DNA of 28,351 bases from JBNJGT01 sp964473285 (GCA_964473285.1 CAYYOI010000019.1:1-28351), one strand, 5' to 3'; counted from the stretch's first letter, positions 14,816-23,171 are shown. Program-made: numbers and translations. Notes: generated from the sequence alone by a model not told the origin.

Positions 14816-15363
14816 TTAAAGATACTTTTCAAGGTCCATACGGGAGAAATCAACCTCACTCGTATAGGTGCCCGCGGGTTGGATTCCAAAGTAATCAAAT
14901 ACTGAATCCATCACCTTACTGAATGAATCTTCATGCTTTTCCAGGCTCTCACATAGATCTCCAAAGCTAGAGTAATCAGCATTGTAGATTGGCTGAATAA
15001 TACCTAACAGCGAGGAATAGTGCCTTGATATTCATGCTTTTCTTCATGCCACATGATGGAATCACGATTCGGGGCAAGATAACTGCCTATCTTATCTTCA
15101 ATGCGGCTTTCCTGCAAGAAACGTTCACTATTGAAATTGGTAAAGACCTGAGCCCATAGATTTATCTGATGGATAGCATTTTTCGGGTCATCAGCAATAT
15201 CCAGATAGAGATCTATACTGTTGAAAAGCGGATCATCAAAAGGAATCTTACGGAGGTGTTCCATTTTTTCCAGATGCTGACCGATGTGTCTCTTTGTATA
15301 TTCCTCAAGGAAATCGTGGAATACTTTGGGATTTGAGTATATTATGTTTGGTTTTTCTATCAT
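14816..15363 (-). pseudogene. Tandem copy 1, frameshifted hypothetical
   Basis: The start is ATG 15363 (MIEKPNIIYSNPKVF), preceded 5 bases away by GGTGAT; it aligns with MNEKPYVIYKNPQVF of copy 2, which is why I choose it over ATG 15381. The frame is open to a TAG at 15004-15006. One frame over, from about 15013, coding continues (LLGIIQPIYNADYSSF...) to TAA at 14816-14818, ending DFSRMDLEKYL, which matches DFASMDLDHIP in copy 2. The span is 548 bases, one short of whole codons, so one base is missing near 15010-15015. Restored length would be 182 residues, lacking about 75 C-terminal residues that copy 2 has. Function unknown; helical, soluble. Either a decaying gene or an uncorrected sequence error. 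Confidence 0.68.
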
Positions 15364-15367
15364 CTTA

Positions 15368-16145
15368 TCACCTAATTTCATATATCGAAAACATTAAGTT
15401 TTCTTTAAGTGTACTTTTGAAGATTGTAGTAACTGGATAGTTAATATCTTTTTTTGAGCTAATTTTACACGAAAATACATTTTTATGGATAGAAGATGCA
15501 TCTTTAGTAACATAACTGAAACCATAAAGGAGGCCATTATTGTCCTCAAAGAATAAACCCTAATTACATCATAAAAATCATTAAAACTCAATTTTAGAGG
15601 AATGTGATCAAGGTCCATAGATGCAAAATCAAATTCAACTCTTTTATTACTTAATTCAATGCAGCCCATATAGTTATAGATTGCATCAATAACAGTATTT
15701 ACATCATTCTGATGTGCCTTGATACGACCCTTATATCTTGTTCCTTCAAACACGCTCCTTCTTGAGAAATCATCGTATATGGTGGTTATGAGATGAATCT
15801 CATGAGGGATATATGATTTGATATCCAGGACATCCCACTCAAGCTCATCAAGGTCAGGGCAAACAACAGAAGAGATGTTCTTTTTTATTTGGCTCTCTTT
15901 GAGAAAGTGATCAGAATTGAAATTTGTATATAGAGAGGTCTGTAATCCCAGTATATAAGAATCAAGAAATCGATCGTTTACTTTAGAGAAACAAGTTTCA
16001 ATTATCCCAAATAGTGGATGATCTATTGCTATCTCATCAGTAGTATTATTCCCATCCAAGGAACTATCAATTTTCGGGTGTATTCCCGTGCAAACTCATT
16101 AAAGACCTGAGGGTTTTTGTATATGACATATGGTTTTTCGTTCAT
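15368..16145 (-). pseudogene. Tandem copy 2, twice-frameshifted hypothetical
   Basis: Starts at ATG 16145 (MNEKPYVIYKNPQVFNEFAR). Coding moves to a second frame at about 16059-16061 (LDGNNTTDEIAIDHPLFGII... through TNFNSDHFLKESQI) and to a third near 15550 (FFEDNNGLLYGFSYVTKDAS...), ending FSIYEIR at TGA 15368-15370. The span, 778 bases, is two short of whole codons, so two single bases are missing; restored length is 259 residues. The homology with copy 1 runs across the first break, which shows that the break is real and not two genes. The final TGA lies within the GGTGAT ribosome binding site of copy 1, so the pair was one operon. A weak CTATAGAT 22 bases upstream may be its TATA box. Function unknown. 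Confidence 0.65.
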
Positions 16146-16272
16146 GATTACACTTTAGTTTTAGATCTATAGAAAAAGGTTTAGTCATGATTTTCAAACG
16201 AAAAAGCAAAGAATGAATCATTTGAGGGAGAGAATAATTTTGGATAATAATTAAGGTAATAATGAGAACTAT

Positions 16273-16279
16273 AAAAAAA
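16273..16279 (-). terminator. Oligo-T tract after dnaJ
   Basis: Seven T on the minus strand immediately follow the TGA of dnaJ. Oligo-T runs terminate archaeal transcription, and this is the end of the long chaperone operon. Confidence 0.45.
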
Positions 16280-17356
16280 TCAAAACCAGCCCTTCTTTGA
16301 GTCATCAAATTCCTTTATGAGTTGCTTCTGTTTCCTCGTGAGCTTGGTTGGAACTTCAATATTGACGGTCACATGAATGTCTCCTGTTCCAAAACGGTTC
16401 AGATGAGGAATACCTTTGCCTTTCAGGCGAAAGACTGTTCCAGGCTGAGTTCCTGCAGGAATCTTCATCTTAACTGGTTCAGTTAATGTAGGCACTTTGA
16501 TCTCATCACCAAGTGCGGCCTGGCTGAATTTGATCCTCTGCTCAACATACAGGTCGTCACCGCGGCGTTCAAATATCTCATGGGGTTTTATGTGGAGTAC
16601 TACGTACAAGTCTCCAGGAGGGGCTCCTTTTTCTCCAGCTTCACCCTCATTTGAAACACGAAGACGCATATTATCCTCAACACCTTTTGGTATCTGGATT
16701 TCTATGTTCTTGTTCTTGCGGACACGACCGTCCCCGTCACACATGGGACAGAACTCCTTGATCATGTCTCCTGTACCACCACAATCAGGACAGGTAGAAG
16801 TGGTCTGGAACATACCAAAAGGTGTTCGTTTTGTCTTCTTGATATAACCTGCACCATGGCATGTCTCGCATTTCTTCACGTCTCCCGGGCTCTTGGCGCC
16901 AGTACCACCACATTTCTCACAGGTCTCATGTTTTGGGACAAGGATTGTCTTTGTCTCACCAAATGCTGCTTCTTCAAGTGTAATCTCTAAGTCAAAGCGA
17001 AGGTTGGCGCCTCTTTGAGGACCTCTGGGTTCTCTACGTCCAAATGGGTCACCACCAAAGAAACTTTCGAAAATGTCGCCAAAATCAAAACCGCCACCCA
17101 TGAAATCAGAATAATCAAACCCTCCAAAACCTCCGCCCTGTGGCCCTTCTGATCCATAAGTGTCATACTGCTGCCTTTTCTGGTCATCACTCAAGACACT
17201 GAAGGCCTCATTGACCTCCTTGAATTTATCGGCTGATCCTTCTTCCTTGTTGATGTCTGGGTGGTATTTTTTTGCGAGGCGCTTGTATGCCTTCTTTATA
17301 TCATCCTTTGAGGCGTTCTTGTCAACGCCAAGGATCTCATAGTAGTCTTTGCTCAT
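16280..17356 (-). CDS. dnaJ: Chaperone DnaJ (Hsp40)
   Basis: 358 residues, type I Hsp40, co-chaperone that stimulates DnaK's ATPase and delivers clients. J domain 1-68 with HPD at 32-34; Gly/Phe-rich linker about 71-106; zinc-binding domain with four CxxCxGxG repeats starting at C146, C163, C189 and C203; C-terminal substrate-binding domain to 358. All eight zinc cysteines are present. The ATG overlaps the TGA of dnaK (ATGA). Last gene of the operon, followed at once by a T7 tract. Closest in style to bacterial DnaJ; in archaea such genes are generally regarded as acquired from bacteria. Confidence 0.97.
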   Translation of the reverse strand: MSKDYYEILGVDKNASKDDIKKAYKRLAKKYHPDINKEEGSADKFKEVNEAFSVLSDDQKRQQYDTYGSEGPQGGGFGGFDYSDFMGGGFDFGDIFESFFGGDPFGRREPRGPQRGANLRFDLEITLEEAAFGETKTILVPKHETCEKCGGTGAKSPGDVKKCETCHGAGYIKKTKRTPFGMFQTTSTCPDCGGTGDMIKEFCPMCDGDGRVRKNKNIEIQIPKGVEDNMRLRVSNEGEAGEKGAPPGDLYVVLHIKPHEIFERRGDDLYVEQRIKFSQAALGDEIKVPTLTEPVKMKIPAGTQPGTVFRLKGKGIPHLNRFGTGDIHVTVNIEVPTKLTRKQKQLIKEFDDSKKGWF

Positions 17357-19203
17357 TTCTTATCACTGCTTTCCTCATCAGTTGCCTCTTCATCTACCAC
17401 TTCTGCATCAACAACATTCTCGTCATCCTTGCCTTCCTGTTGGCCAGCCTGATCTGGTTGAGCTTCCTGGGCTTTCTGGTACATCTCAGTCGAAACTTTC
17501 TGGACTTTTGAGTTTAGATCTTCCATCTGCTTCTGGATGCCTGTCATGTCTTTTTTCTCTTCCTGCAGCATCTTCTTTAGTTTTTCTGCTTCTTCCTTGA
17601 TCTCATCAGCTTGTTTCTTGTCTATCTTTCCTTCAAAGTCCTTAAGAAGTTTCTCTGTTGTGTAGACTGTTGTGTCCACCTGGTTGATAAGCTCAATCTC
17701 TTCCTGTTTTTTCTTATCTTCTTCCTGATGGGATTCTGCTTCCTTCTTCATGCGCTCTATCTCGTCCTTTGATAGGTTGCTTGAACCGCTTACCGTGATC
17801 TGCTGTTTCTTGCCACTTGCCTTATCATGGGCAGATACGTTCACTATCCCGTTTGCGTCAATATCAAAGGCAACCTCAATCTGAGGGACACCCCGAGGCG
17901 CAGGAGGAATGCCTGTCAGGTCAAAGTGACCAAGGAACTTGTTATCCTTTGCCATAGGCCTTTCACCCTGGTACACACTGATTGTTACTGCGGTCTGGTT
18001 GTCTGCTGCTGTGCTGAATACCTGGGATTGCTTTGTTGGGATTGTACTGTTTTTCTCTATCAGTTTGGTGAATACTCCTCCAAGGGTTTCAATCCCCAGG
18101 CTTAATGGGGTTACGTCAAGCAGTAGCACGTCTTTGACATCTCCACCCAGGATACCTGCCTGGATTGCAGCACCTACTGCAACAGCCTCATCAGGATTGA
18201 CAGATTTATCTCCTTCCTTTCCTGTTATGTCCTGCACAAGCTTTTGGACAGAAGGAATCCTTGTTGATCCGCCTATAAGAATCACTTTGTTGATGTCATC
18301 CTTTGAGATCTTTGCATCTTCAAGTGCTTTAAGGGTTGGCTGCTTGAGGCGATCCAGAATATTCTCTATCATCTGCTCAAACTTTGCCCGGGAAAGTTCC
18401 TTGTTCAGGTGCTTTGGTCCGGACTGATCTGCGGTTATGAATGGCAGGTTGATTGTCGTTTTCTGGGATGTTGATAGTTCAATCTTTGCTTTTTCAGAGG
18501 CATCTTTGAGCCTTTGTAGAGCTGTTGCATCCTGCAGAAGATCTACCCCTGTCTCTTTCTTGAACTCTTCAGCAAGCCAATTGGTTATGACCTCATCGAC
18601 ATCATCTCCACCTAAATGGTTGTCTCCTTTTGTAGCTTTCACTTCAAATACTCCTTCACTAAGCTCAAGGATAGATACGTCAAATGTACCTCCACCAAAA
18701 TCAAAGACCAAGACAGTCTGATCATCAGCCTTGTCTAGCCCATAAGCAAGTGAAGCGGCAGTCGGCTCGTTGATTATTCTTTGTACTTTGAGGCCGGCAA
18801 TCTCACCTGCATCCTTTGTAGCCTGTCTTTGAGAATCGTTGAAGTAGGCAGGCACAGTGATAATTGCATCTGTAACATCTGTTCCAAGATATGATTCTGC
18901 GTCTTTCTTGAGTTTTTGCAAGATCATAGCTGATATTTCCTGAGGGGTGTATTCTTTTCCCTCAATCTTTTCCTTGTGATCAGTGCCCATGTGTCGCTTG
19001 ATGCTTCGAACTGTATGGTTTGGATCTGTAACTGCCTGGTTCTTTGCTATCTGTCCTACAATCCGTTCATTGTCCTTTATTGTCACAACAGAAGGTGTGG
19101 TCCTTGCTCCTTCTGAGTTTGTTATTATTGTTGGTTTTCCTCCTTCCATTACAGCCACTGCTGAAAATGTAGTACCAAGATCGATTCCTATTGTTTTTCC
19201 CAT
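17353..19203 (-). CDS. dnaK: Chaperone DnaK (Hsp70)
   Basis: 616 residues. ATP-dependent chaperone. The ATPase domain begins GIDLGTTFSAVAVMEGG (6-22) and has the further signatures FDFGGGTFDVSIL and VILIGGSTRIPSVQKLV; the substrate-binding domain has LLLDVTPLSLGIETLGG, and the C-terminus is an acidic, Glu/Asp-rich lid tail. The nucleotide-binding domain lacks the about 24-residue insertion found in most Gram-negative DnaK (sequence runs from SIKRHMGTDHKEKIEG straight to EYTPQEISA), as is typical of archaeal and Gram-positive Hsp70. Strong ribosome binding site AGGAGGTAA 6 bases before ATG 19203; 11 bases separate it from the MBL gene stop, which lies in that site (TAGGAGG). Confidence 0.98.
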   Translation of the reverse strand: MGKTIGIDLGTTFSAVAVMEGGKPTIITNSEGARTTPSVVTIKDNERIVGQIAKNQAVTDPNHTVRSIKRHMGTDHKEKIEGKEYTPQEISAMILQKLKKDAESYLGTDVTDAIITVPAYFNDSQRQATKDAGEIAGLKVQRIINEPTAASLAYGLDKADDQTVLVFDFGGGTFDVSILELSEGVFEVKATKGDNHLGGDDVDEVITNWLAEEFKKETGVDLLQDATALQRLKDASEKAKIELSTSQKTTINLPFITADQSGPKHLNKELSRAKFEQMIENILDRLKQPTLKALEDAKISKDDINKVILIGGSTRIPSVQKLVQDITGKEGDKSVNPDEAVAVGAAIQAGILGGDVKDVLLLDVTPLSLGIETLGGVFTKLIEKNSTIPTKQSQVFSTAADNQTAVTISVYQGERPMAKDNKFLGHFDLTGIPPAPRGVPQIEVAFDIDANGIVNVSAHDKASGKKQQITVSGSSNLSKDEIERMKKEAESHQEEDKKKQEEIELINQVDTTVYTTEKLLKDFEGKIDKKQADEIKEEAEKLKKMLQEEKKDMTGIQKQMEDLNSKVQKVSTEMYQKAQEAQPDQAGQQEGKDDENVVDAEVVDEEATDEESSDKK

Positions 19204-19214
19204 AGTATTACCTC

Positions 19215-19847
19215 CTAAATGTTTTGATTCTGTTCGTATTGAGCAATTCTTTTATGGACATGCTCAAAGTCCTTTTTGTATATCAAAGGGCCATGGCCCG
19301 GTATGATGATGTCTGCCATATCAAGCACTTTCTTTGCACTGGCAATCTTTTCTTCTGTTTCATAGTCTGTCATGAAAAAATCCTTTGTTATGGTGTCTCC
19401 TGCAACAACATACTTTTTGTCTGCCTCAATGAAGACAGAGACATGAGGAAATTTATGGCCTGGTGTTGAAATCAGATTAACCCCTTTTTGTATATGAATG
19501 TCCTCAATACCCCTATACACATCAATACTTCGATCAGGGTTCCAGCGGATCTGGCCCACAATGATTGCTGCATTAGTAAACAAGTGATTGTTTATGCAGT
19601 GATCAAAGTGCTCATGAGTATTAATAACGTAGTGTATGTCCTCTGGATTGAGGCCTTCCTTTTTCAGGCCTTCTAATATCTCATCTTCATAATCATGGTA
19701 CCCTGTATCTACTAGTATATTCTTTTCCCCATCTTTTTCAGCCTTAATGAGTGTGACTGATGAACAGATGGGATCTATTCTTGCGATGTATCCTTGCCTG
19801 GGTTCATGAGTGGTATGAATACCTTCCTTGATGACAATAACCTTCAT
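19215..19847 (-). CDS. Metallo-beta-lactamase-fold hydrolase
   Basis: 210 residues, soluble. The dinuclear-zinc motif is complete: NTHEHFDH (H78, H80, D82, H83), TPGH (H131), AGDT (D151) and IPGHGP (last His). MBLAC1/glyoxalase II-like proteins hydrolyse thioesters, lactones or RNA; the substrate here is unknown. The start is coupled to the 100-residue gene by TAATG with an upstream GGTGAAGAG. It lies between grpE and dnaK, an unusual place, so it may be induced with the chaperones. Possibly involved in clearing thioester or methylglyoxal-type damage, but that is inference. Confidence 0.87.
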   Translation of the reverse strand: MKVIVIKEGIHTTHEPRQGYIARIDPICSSVTLIKAEKDGEKNILVDTGYHDYEDEILEGLKKEGLNPEDIHYVINTHEHFDHCINNHLFTNAAIIVGQIRWNPDRSIDVYRGIEDIHIQKGVNLISTPGHKFPHVSVFIEADKKYVVAGDTITKDFFMTDYETEEKIASAKKVLDMADIIIPGHGPLIYKKDFEHVHKRIAQYEQNQNI

Positions 19848-20149
19848 TACTCTTCACCTGCTTTTTTTATCTCATTGACACGATCATCAGTCAGAATGGT
19901 CCGATCTTTCTTCATTGAAACCCTGAAAGGACGGACTTCAGTCACTTCCAAAAGCTTGACAAGCTTGTTATAGTTTATTGAGGAGCGATCCTCGATACTG
20001 CCGATCGCTTCATAGAGGCTCTGGTCCGTTGTAAGAAGATTTATTGTTCCTGACTTGCACATAATAAGAGTCTCAATATTCTCATCAAGGCCCATCAAGT
20101 ACTTGTAGATTGTTTCAGCAGTCAGATACATTGTTTGTTTTTGTTTCAT
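19847..20149 (-). CDS. Hypothetical protein in chaperone operon
   Basis: 100 residues from ATG 20149; an in-frame GTG at 20158 was not chosen because GGTGAATAAT puts a ribosome binding site 6 bases before the ATG, whereas the GTG lies within that site. Sequence: helices and strands, with LMGLDENIETLIMCKS, LLTTDQSLYEAIGSIED and VNEIKKAGEE at the end. The TTDQSLYEA stretch recalls the TxDxxLxxxA core of PIN domains, but the usual acidic first motif is not clear and the length is short, so the match is weak. One base downstream of the cysteine-cluster stop and one base of overlap with the MBL gene. Confidence 0.72.
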   Translation of the reverse strand: MKQKQTMYLTAETIYKYLMGLDENIETLIMCKSGTINLLTTDQSLYEAIGSIEDRSSINYNKLVKLLEVTEVRPFRVSMKKDRTILTDDRVNEIKKAGEE

Positions 20150-20150
20150 A

Positions 20151-20627
20151 TTATTCACCCAGTATCTTTTTTTTCAGGTCTGTTGTTACCAATTCGTCTA
20201 TCCTTCCGCCTTCGATTGTCGGGATTACCTTTACCCGCGCAGCCCACTGGCGTAGTGATGAAATGTTATCAGTGACACAGTAATTCAGGTAAAACCATTC
20301 TGTTATTGCTTTACCATGCTTACTGCATGTGCCGATCCTGCAATGGAAGGGTTTTACTGCGTGTATGCTGCATCCCTTATCATAAAACACACATGGACCG
20401 TATGGTTTTGCTTTTGTCTTTGGCTTGTGGAGAGTGGTGTTGAAAACATCCACTTCCTCAAGGTATTGTGCTTTTAGCTCCTCCTCGGTTATTCTGAGGT
20501 AGTCTGCTATCGGCTTTATATCCTCAGGCAGCACATAACCAGAGGTATACTGGCAGCACCTGCCACAATTCCTGCACTCCTTACCGAGTTCAAGAATCGT
20601 TTCCCTGGGAGTCTGTTTTTTTACCAA
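20151..20627 (-). CDS. YkgJ-type cysteine-cluster protein, TTG start
   Basis: 158 residues. N-terminal cluster ECRNCGRCCQYTS (CxxCxxCC, about 17-24) and a second group CVFYDKGCSIHAVKPFHCR with GTCSKH: metal- or Fe-S-binding YkgJ/DUF-type domain, function not established. No ATG exists before the cysteine cluster; the start is TTG 20627, preceded by GGTGAAGG at the right distance, and overlaps the 3' end of grpE by 38 bases. Second such protein of the window (the other at 10753). Its place right after grpE suggests redox- or metal-linked function within the stress operon. Confidence 0.85.
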   Translation of the reverse strand: MVKKQTPRETILELGKECRNCGRCCQYTSGYVLPEDIKPIADYLRITEEELKAQYLEEVDVFNTTLHKPKTKAKPYGPCVFYDKGCSIHAVKPFHCRIGTCSKHGKAITEWFYLNYCVTDNISSLRQWAARVKVIPTIEGGRIDELVTTDLKKKILGE

Positions 20628-21150
20628 CCTTCACCTTTGCAGGACGGATTACTTTGCCATGCAAAGTATAACCTTTCTGGAATTCTTCAAGCACAATGTT
20701 ATCTTTATCACTTTCTTCAGTAAGCATCGCTTCATGACAAAAAGGATCGAATTCCTTTCCGATGCACTCCATCTCACGGATACCTTCATCAATAAGCAGC
20801 TTCTTAAATTGGTCGAAAATCATCTGCACTCCTTTGATGAATTCATCCTTGTCCTTATCATTCTTTAATGCGAGATCAATGTTATCAATTATTGGAAGTA
20901 GTTTCATGACAAATGCCTTTGTCGAGGTCTTGATTATATCTTCGTATTCTTTATGAGTCCGCTTGCGGTAATTGTCAAATTCTGCCTGAAGGCGTTGTAG
21001 TGAATCTGTTAATTCTTGAATCTTCTTATCCTTTGAATCCTGAGGTTGTCCTTCTTCTTGGCCAGTCATCTCTTCCTGTGACTCCTTTTGCTCTTCTTGA
21101 GGAATTTCCTGATTTTCCCCTTGAGTTTCTTTATTATTTTCATCTGCCAT
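20590..21150 (-). CDS. grpE: Nucleotide exchange factor GrpE
   Basis: 186 residues. GrpE releases ADP from DnaK. A Glu/Gln-rich acidic N-terminal 40 residues is followed by the long dimerisation helix (about 43-95, LQRLQAEFDNYRKRTHKEYE) and the beta domain with GIREMECIGKEFDPFCHEAM and LHGKVIRPAKVKVGK. Length fits the family. GGTGAT ends 5 bases before ATG 21150. It follows groEL by 29 bases, which hold two T tracts. Its 3' end overlaps the next gene by 38 bases. Confidence 0.95.
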   Translation of the reverse strand: MADENNKETQGENQEIPQEEQKESQEEMTGQEEGQPQDSKDKKIQELTDSLQRLQAEFDNYRKRTHKEYEDIIKTSTKAFVMKLLPIIDNIDLALKNDKDKDEFIKGVQMIFDQFKKLLIDEGIREMECIGKEFDPFCHEAMLTEESDKDNIVLEEFQKGYTLHGKVIRPAKVKVGKKTDSQGNDS

Positions 21151-21160
21151 TCATATCACC

Positions 21161-21179
21161 AAAAAAATAAATTAAAAAA
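21161..21179 (-). terminator. Two T tracts between groEL and grpE
   Basis: On the minus strand T6 (21174-21179) and T7 (21161-21167) directly follow the groEL stop. They could cause partial termination, lowering the downstream dnaK-half relative to groESL; TTTAATTTA between them could alternatively act as a weak TATA box for grpE. Confidence 0.3.
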
Positions 21180-22826
21180 TTACATCATGGGCATGCCACC
21201 CATACCGCCCATGCCACCCATACCACCGGATGATCCATTGTCATCATTTTCCTTTGGTATGTCTGTAACAAGAGCTTCAGTGGTAAGCACCATTGATGCA
21301 ATACTTGCTGCGTTTTGCAGGGCTGAGCGTGTCACCTTGGTAGGATCGATGACACCTGCCTTGATAAGGTCTTCTATTTCACCTTTCTTGGCATTGTAAC
21401 CCACATTATCATCGGTCTCTTTCTTTAACTGATCTACGATCAGCGCAGGCTCTGCACCAGAGTTGTATACAAGCTGGCGGAGAGGGAAAGAGAGAGACTC
21501 CTTCACTATCTTGAGACCGATCATGCGATCACCCTCAAGTTTAACATCCTCGAGAGCTTTTGTTGAACGCAAGAGGGTTACTCCACCACCTGCAATGATT
21601 CCTTCCTCAACTGCAGCTCTTGTAGCGTGAAGGGCATCATCAATCCTTGCTTTCTTCTCTTTCATCTCGGTCTCTGTAGCAGCACCAACATTTATCACTG
21701 CAACACCACCTGAGAGTTTAGCAAGCCTTTTTTGTAGGTCTTCCCTGTCAAACTCTGAGTCGGAAAGCTTTACCTGAGACTCAATCATCTCGGTACGCTT
21801 CTTAATATCTGCTTCCTTACCAAGGCCATCGACAATGATTGTGTTGTCCTTTGTTGAACGGACTTTCTTTGCCCGGCCGAGGTCATCAAGAGTTATTGAT
21901 TCAAGCTTCAAGCCTTTGTCTTCGGTAATCAATTTCCCTCCGGTAAGAGTAGCTATATCCTCCAGCATCTCTTTTTGGTCATTTCCAAAGCCTGGTGCTT
22001 TAACTGCGCAGGTCTTTAATGCGCCTCTGAGCTGGTTGATGACAAGGGTTGCTAATGCTTCGCCTTCTACATCCTCTGCAATTATTACCAGAGGCCTTCC
22101 TTGTCCTGAAACCTGTTCCAGGATCGGAACTAGCTCTTTCATGGCACTTATCTTCTTGTCATATATCAAGATGTATGGATCTTCAAGAACCGCTTCCATC
22201 TTTTCTGAGTCAGTTGCCATGTAAGGAGATACGAAGCCCTTGTCAAACTGCATCCCTTCAACAATATCCAGGCTGGTATCAAGAGACTTTGCCTCTTCAA
22301 CAGTAATCACTCCTTTGTGCCCTACTTTCTTCATTGCATCAGCAATAAGCTTTCCGATCTCCGGGTCGTTATTTGCAGAGATTGCTGCAACCTGGGCAAT
22401 CTTTTCCTGGTCTTTTACCTCAATACTCTTTTTCTTGAGGTATTCAACAACCTTTTCTGTTGCCTGGTCAATGCCGCGCTTTATCTCGATTGCACTTGCA
22501 CCAGCAGCGATGTTTCTTAGACCTTCCTTAACTATAGCCTGGGCAAGAATGACTGCCGTCGTGGTACCGTCTCCTGCAATATCCTGAGTCTTGGTTGCTA
22601 CTTCTTTTACAAGCTCGCAACCCATGTTCTCATATGGATCCTCTAGTTCAATCTCTTTTGCGATACTGACACCATCATTGGTGATGGTAGGAGAACCATA
22701 TCCTTTGTCAAGAACCACGTTTCGGCCTTTCGGCCCAAGTGTCACTTTAACTGTGTCTGCTACAGTACTGATCCCTTTCAATAGGGTCTGTCGTGCTTTA
22801 TCATCATACATAATCTGTTTTGCCAT
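21180..22826 (-). CDS. groL: Group I chaperonin GroEL
   Basis: 548 residues, the normal length. ATP-driven folding chamber formed with GroES. Has GPKGRNVVLDKGYGSPTITN, the ATPase motif GDGTTTAVILAQ, the apical domain (about 190-375) and the methionine/glycine tail GGMGGMGGMGGMPMM. This is a group I (bacterial type) chaperonin, not the thermosome usual in archaea; bacterial origin by transfer is the standard explanation in archaea that have it. The stop of groES (TGA) is part of the GGGGTGA ribosome binding site, 5 bases before ATG 22826. Confidence 0.98.
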   Translation of the reverse strand: MAKQIMYDDKARQTLLKGISTVADTVKVTLGPKGRNVVLDKGYGSPTITNDGVSIAKEIELEDPYENMGCELVKEVATKTQDIAGDGTTTAVILAQAIVKEGLRNIAAGASAIEIKRGIDQATEKVVEYLKKKSIEVKDQEKIAQVAAISANNDPEIGKLIADAMKKVGHKGVITVEEAKSLDTSLDIVEGMQFDKGFVSPYMATDSEKMEAVLEDPYILIYDKKISAMKELVPILEQVSGQGRPLVIIAEDVEGEALATLVINQLRGALKTCAVKAPGFGNDQKEMLEDIATLTGGKLITEDKGLKLESITLDDLGRAKKVRSTKDNTIIVDGLGKEADIKKRTEMIESQVKLSDSEFDREDLQKRLAKLSGGVAVINVGAATETEMKEKKARIDDALHATRAAVEEGIIAGGGVTLLRSTKALEDVKLEGDRMIGLKIVKESLSFPLRQLVYNSGAEPALIVDQLKKETDDNVGYNAKKGEIEDLIKAGVIDPTKVTRSALQNAASIASMVLTTEALVTDIPKENDDNGSSGGMGGMGGMGGMPMM

Positions 22827-22831
22827 TTAAT

Positions 22832-23095
22832 TCACCCCCATACAGCCAGGATATCCTTTATATCCATGACAAGATATTTCTTATCTTCAATATTGATCTC
22901 AGTGCCAGCGTAGGATTCAAAAATCACATGGTCTCCAGCTTTTACTGGTATATCTTTACCATCACCTACTGCAACAATTTTACCCCTATAGGTCTTTTCC
23001 TTAGCGGTATCAGGGATATAGATCCCTCCCTTTGTCTTTTCTTCCACTTGTTCGCGTTCAAGCAACACGCGGTTACCTAATGGTTTTACATTCAT
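22832..23095 (-). CDS. groS: Co-chaperonin GroES
   Basis: 87 residues, slightly shorter than the 95-97 of E. coli. GroES fold: MNVKPLGNRVLLEREQVEE, mobile-loop region TKGGIYIPDTAKEK (22-35) with the hydrophobic GIYIP tip that contacts GroEL, then KIVAVGDGK and a C-terminal YLVMDIKDILAV. First gene of the chaperone operon. Unlike most first genes of this window it has a real leader of about 45 bases with AGGAGGG 6 bases before ATG 23095. Confidence 0.96.
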   Translation of the reverse strand: MNVKPLGNRVLLEREQVEEKTKGGIYIPDTAKEKTYRGKIVAVGDGKDIPVKAGDHVIFESYAGTEINIEDKKYLVMDIKDILAVWG

Positions 23096-23160
23096 GCTAT
23101 CCCTCCTTTATGAGTTTATTTCGTTGGCCTAAGTTCAACAGTGGAAGTTGGTTGAGAGAG

Positions 23161-23171
23161 GTATTATAAAA
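23161..23171 (-). promoter_or_regulatory. Promoter of chaperone operon
   Basis: TTTTATAATAC on the minus strand is the best TATA box upstream of groES; transcription would begin near 23140, leaving a leader of about 45 bases with a ribosome binding site. Confidence 0.6.

Noticed and set aside
15394..15560. C-terminal extension of tandem copy 2 in its middle frame (SLRTIMASFMVSVMLLKM...)
   Set aside because: Composition is unlike coding; the next frame over gives balanced protein ending at the ribosome binding site of copy 1, so I read a second frame break instead.
14816..16145. Programmed -1 frameshifting in the tandem pair
   Set aside because: No X-XXY-YYZ slippery heptamer or evident downstream structure at the breaks, and three separate breaks in two genes argue for decay or errors.
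16099..16308. 69-residue minus-strand frame overlapping the end of dnaJ
   Set aside because: Starts inside dnaJ in another frame, no ribosome binding site, odd composition; crosses the start of tandem copy 2.
17939..18427. 162-residue plus-strand frame within dnaK
   Set aside because: Antisense shadow of a highly conserved gene; Ser/Pro/Arg-rich artefact.
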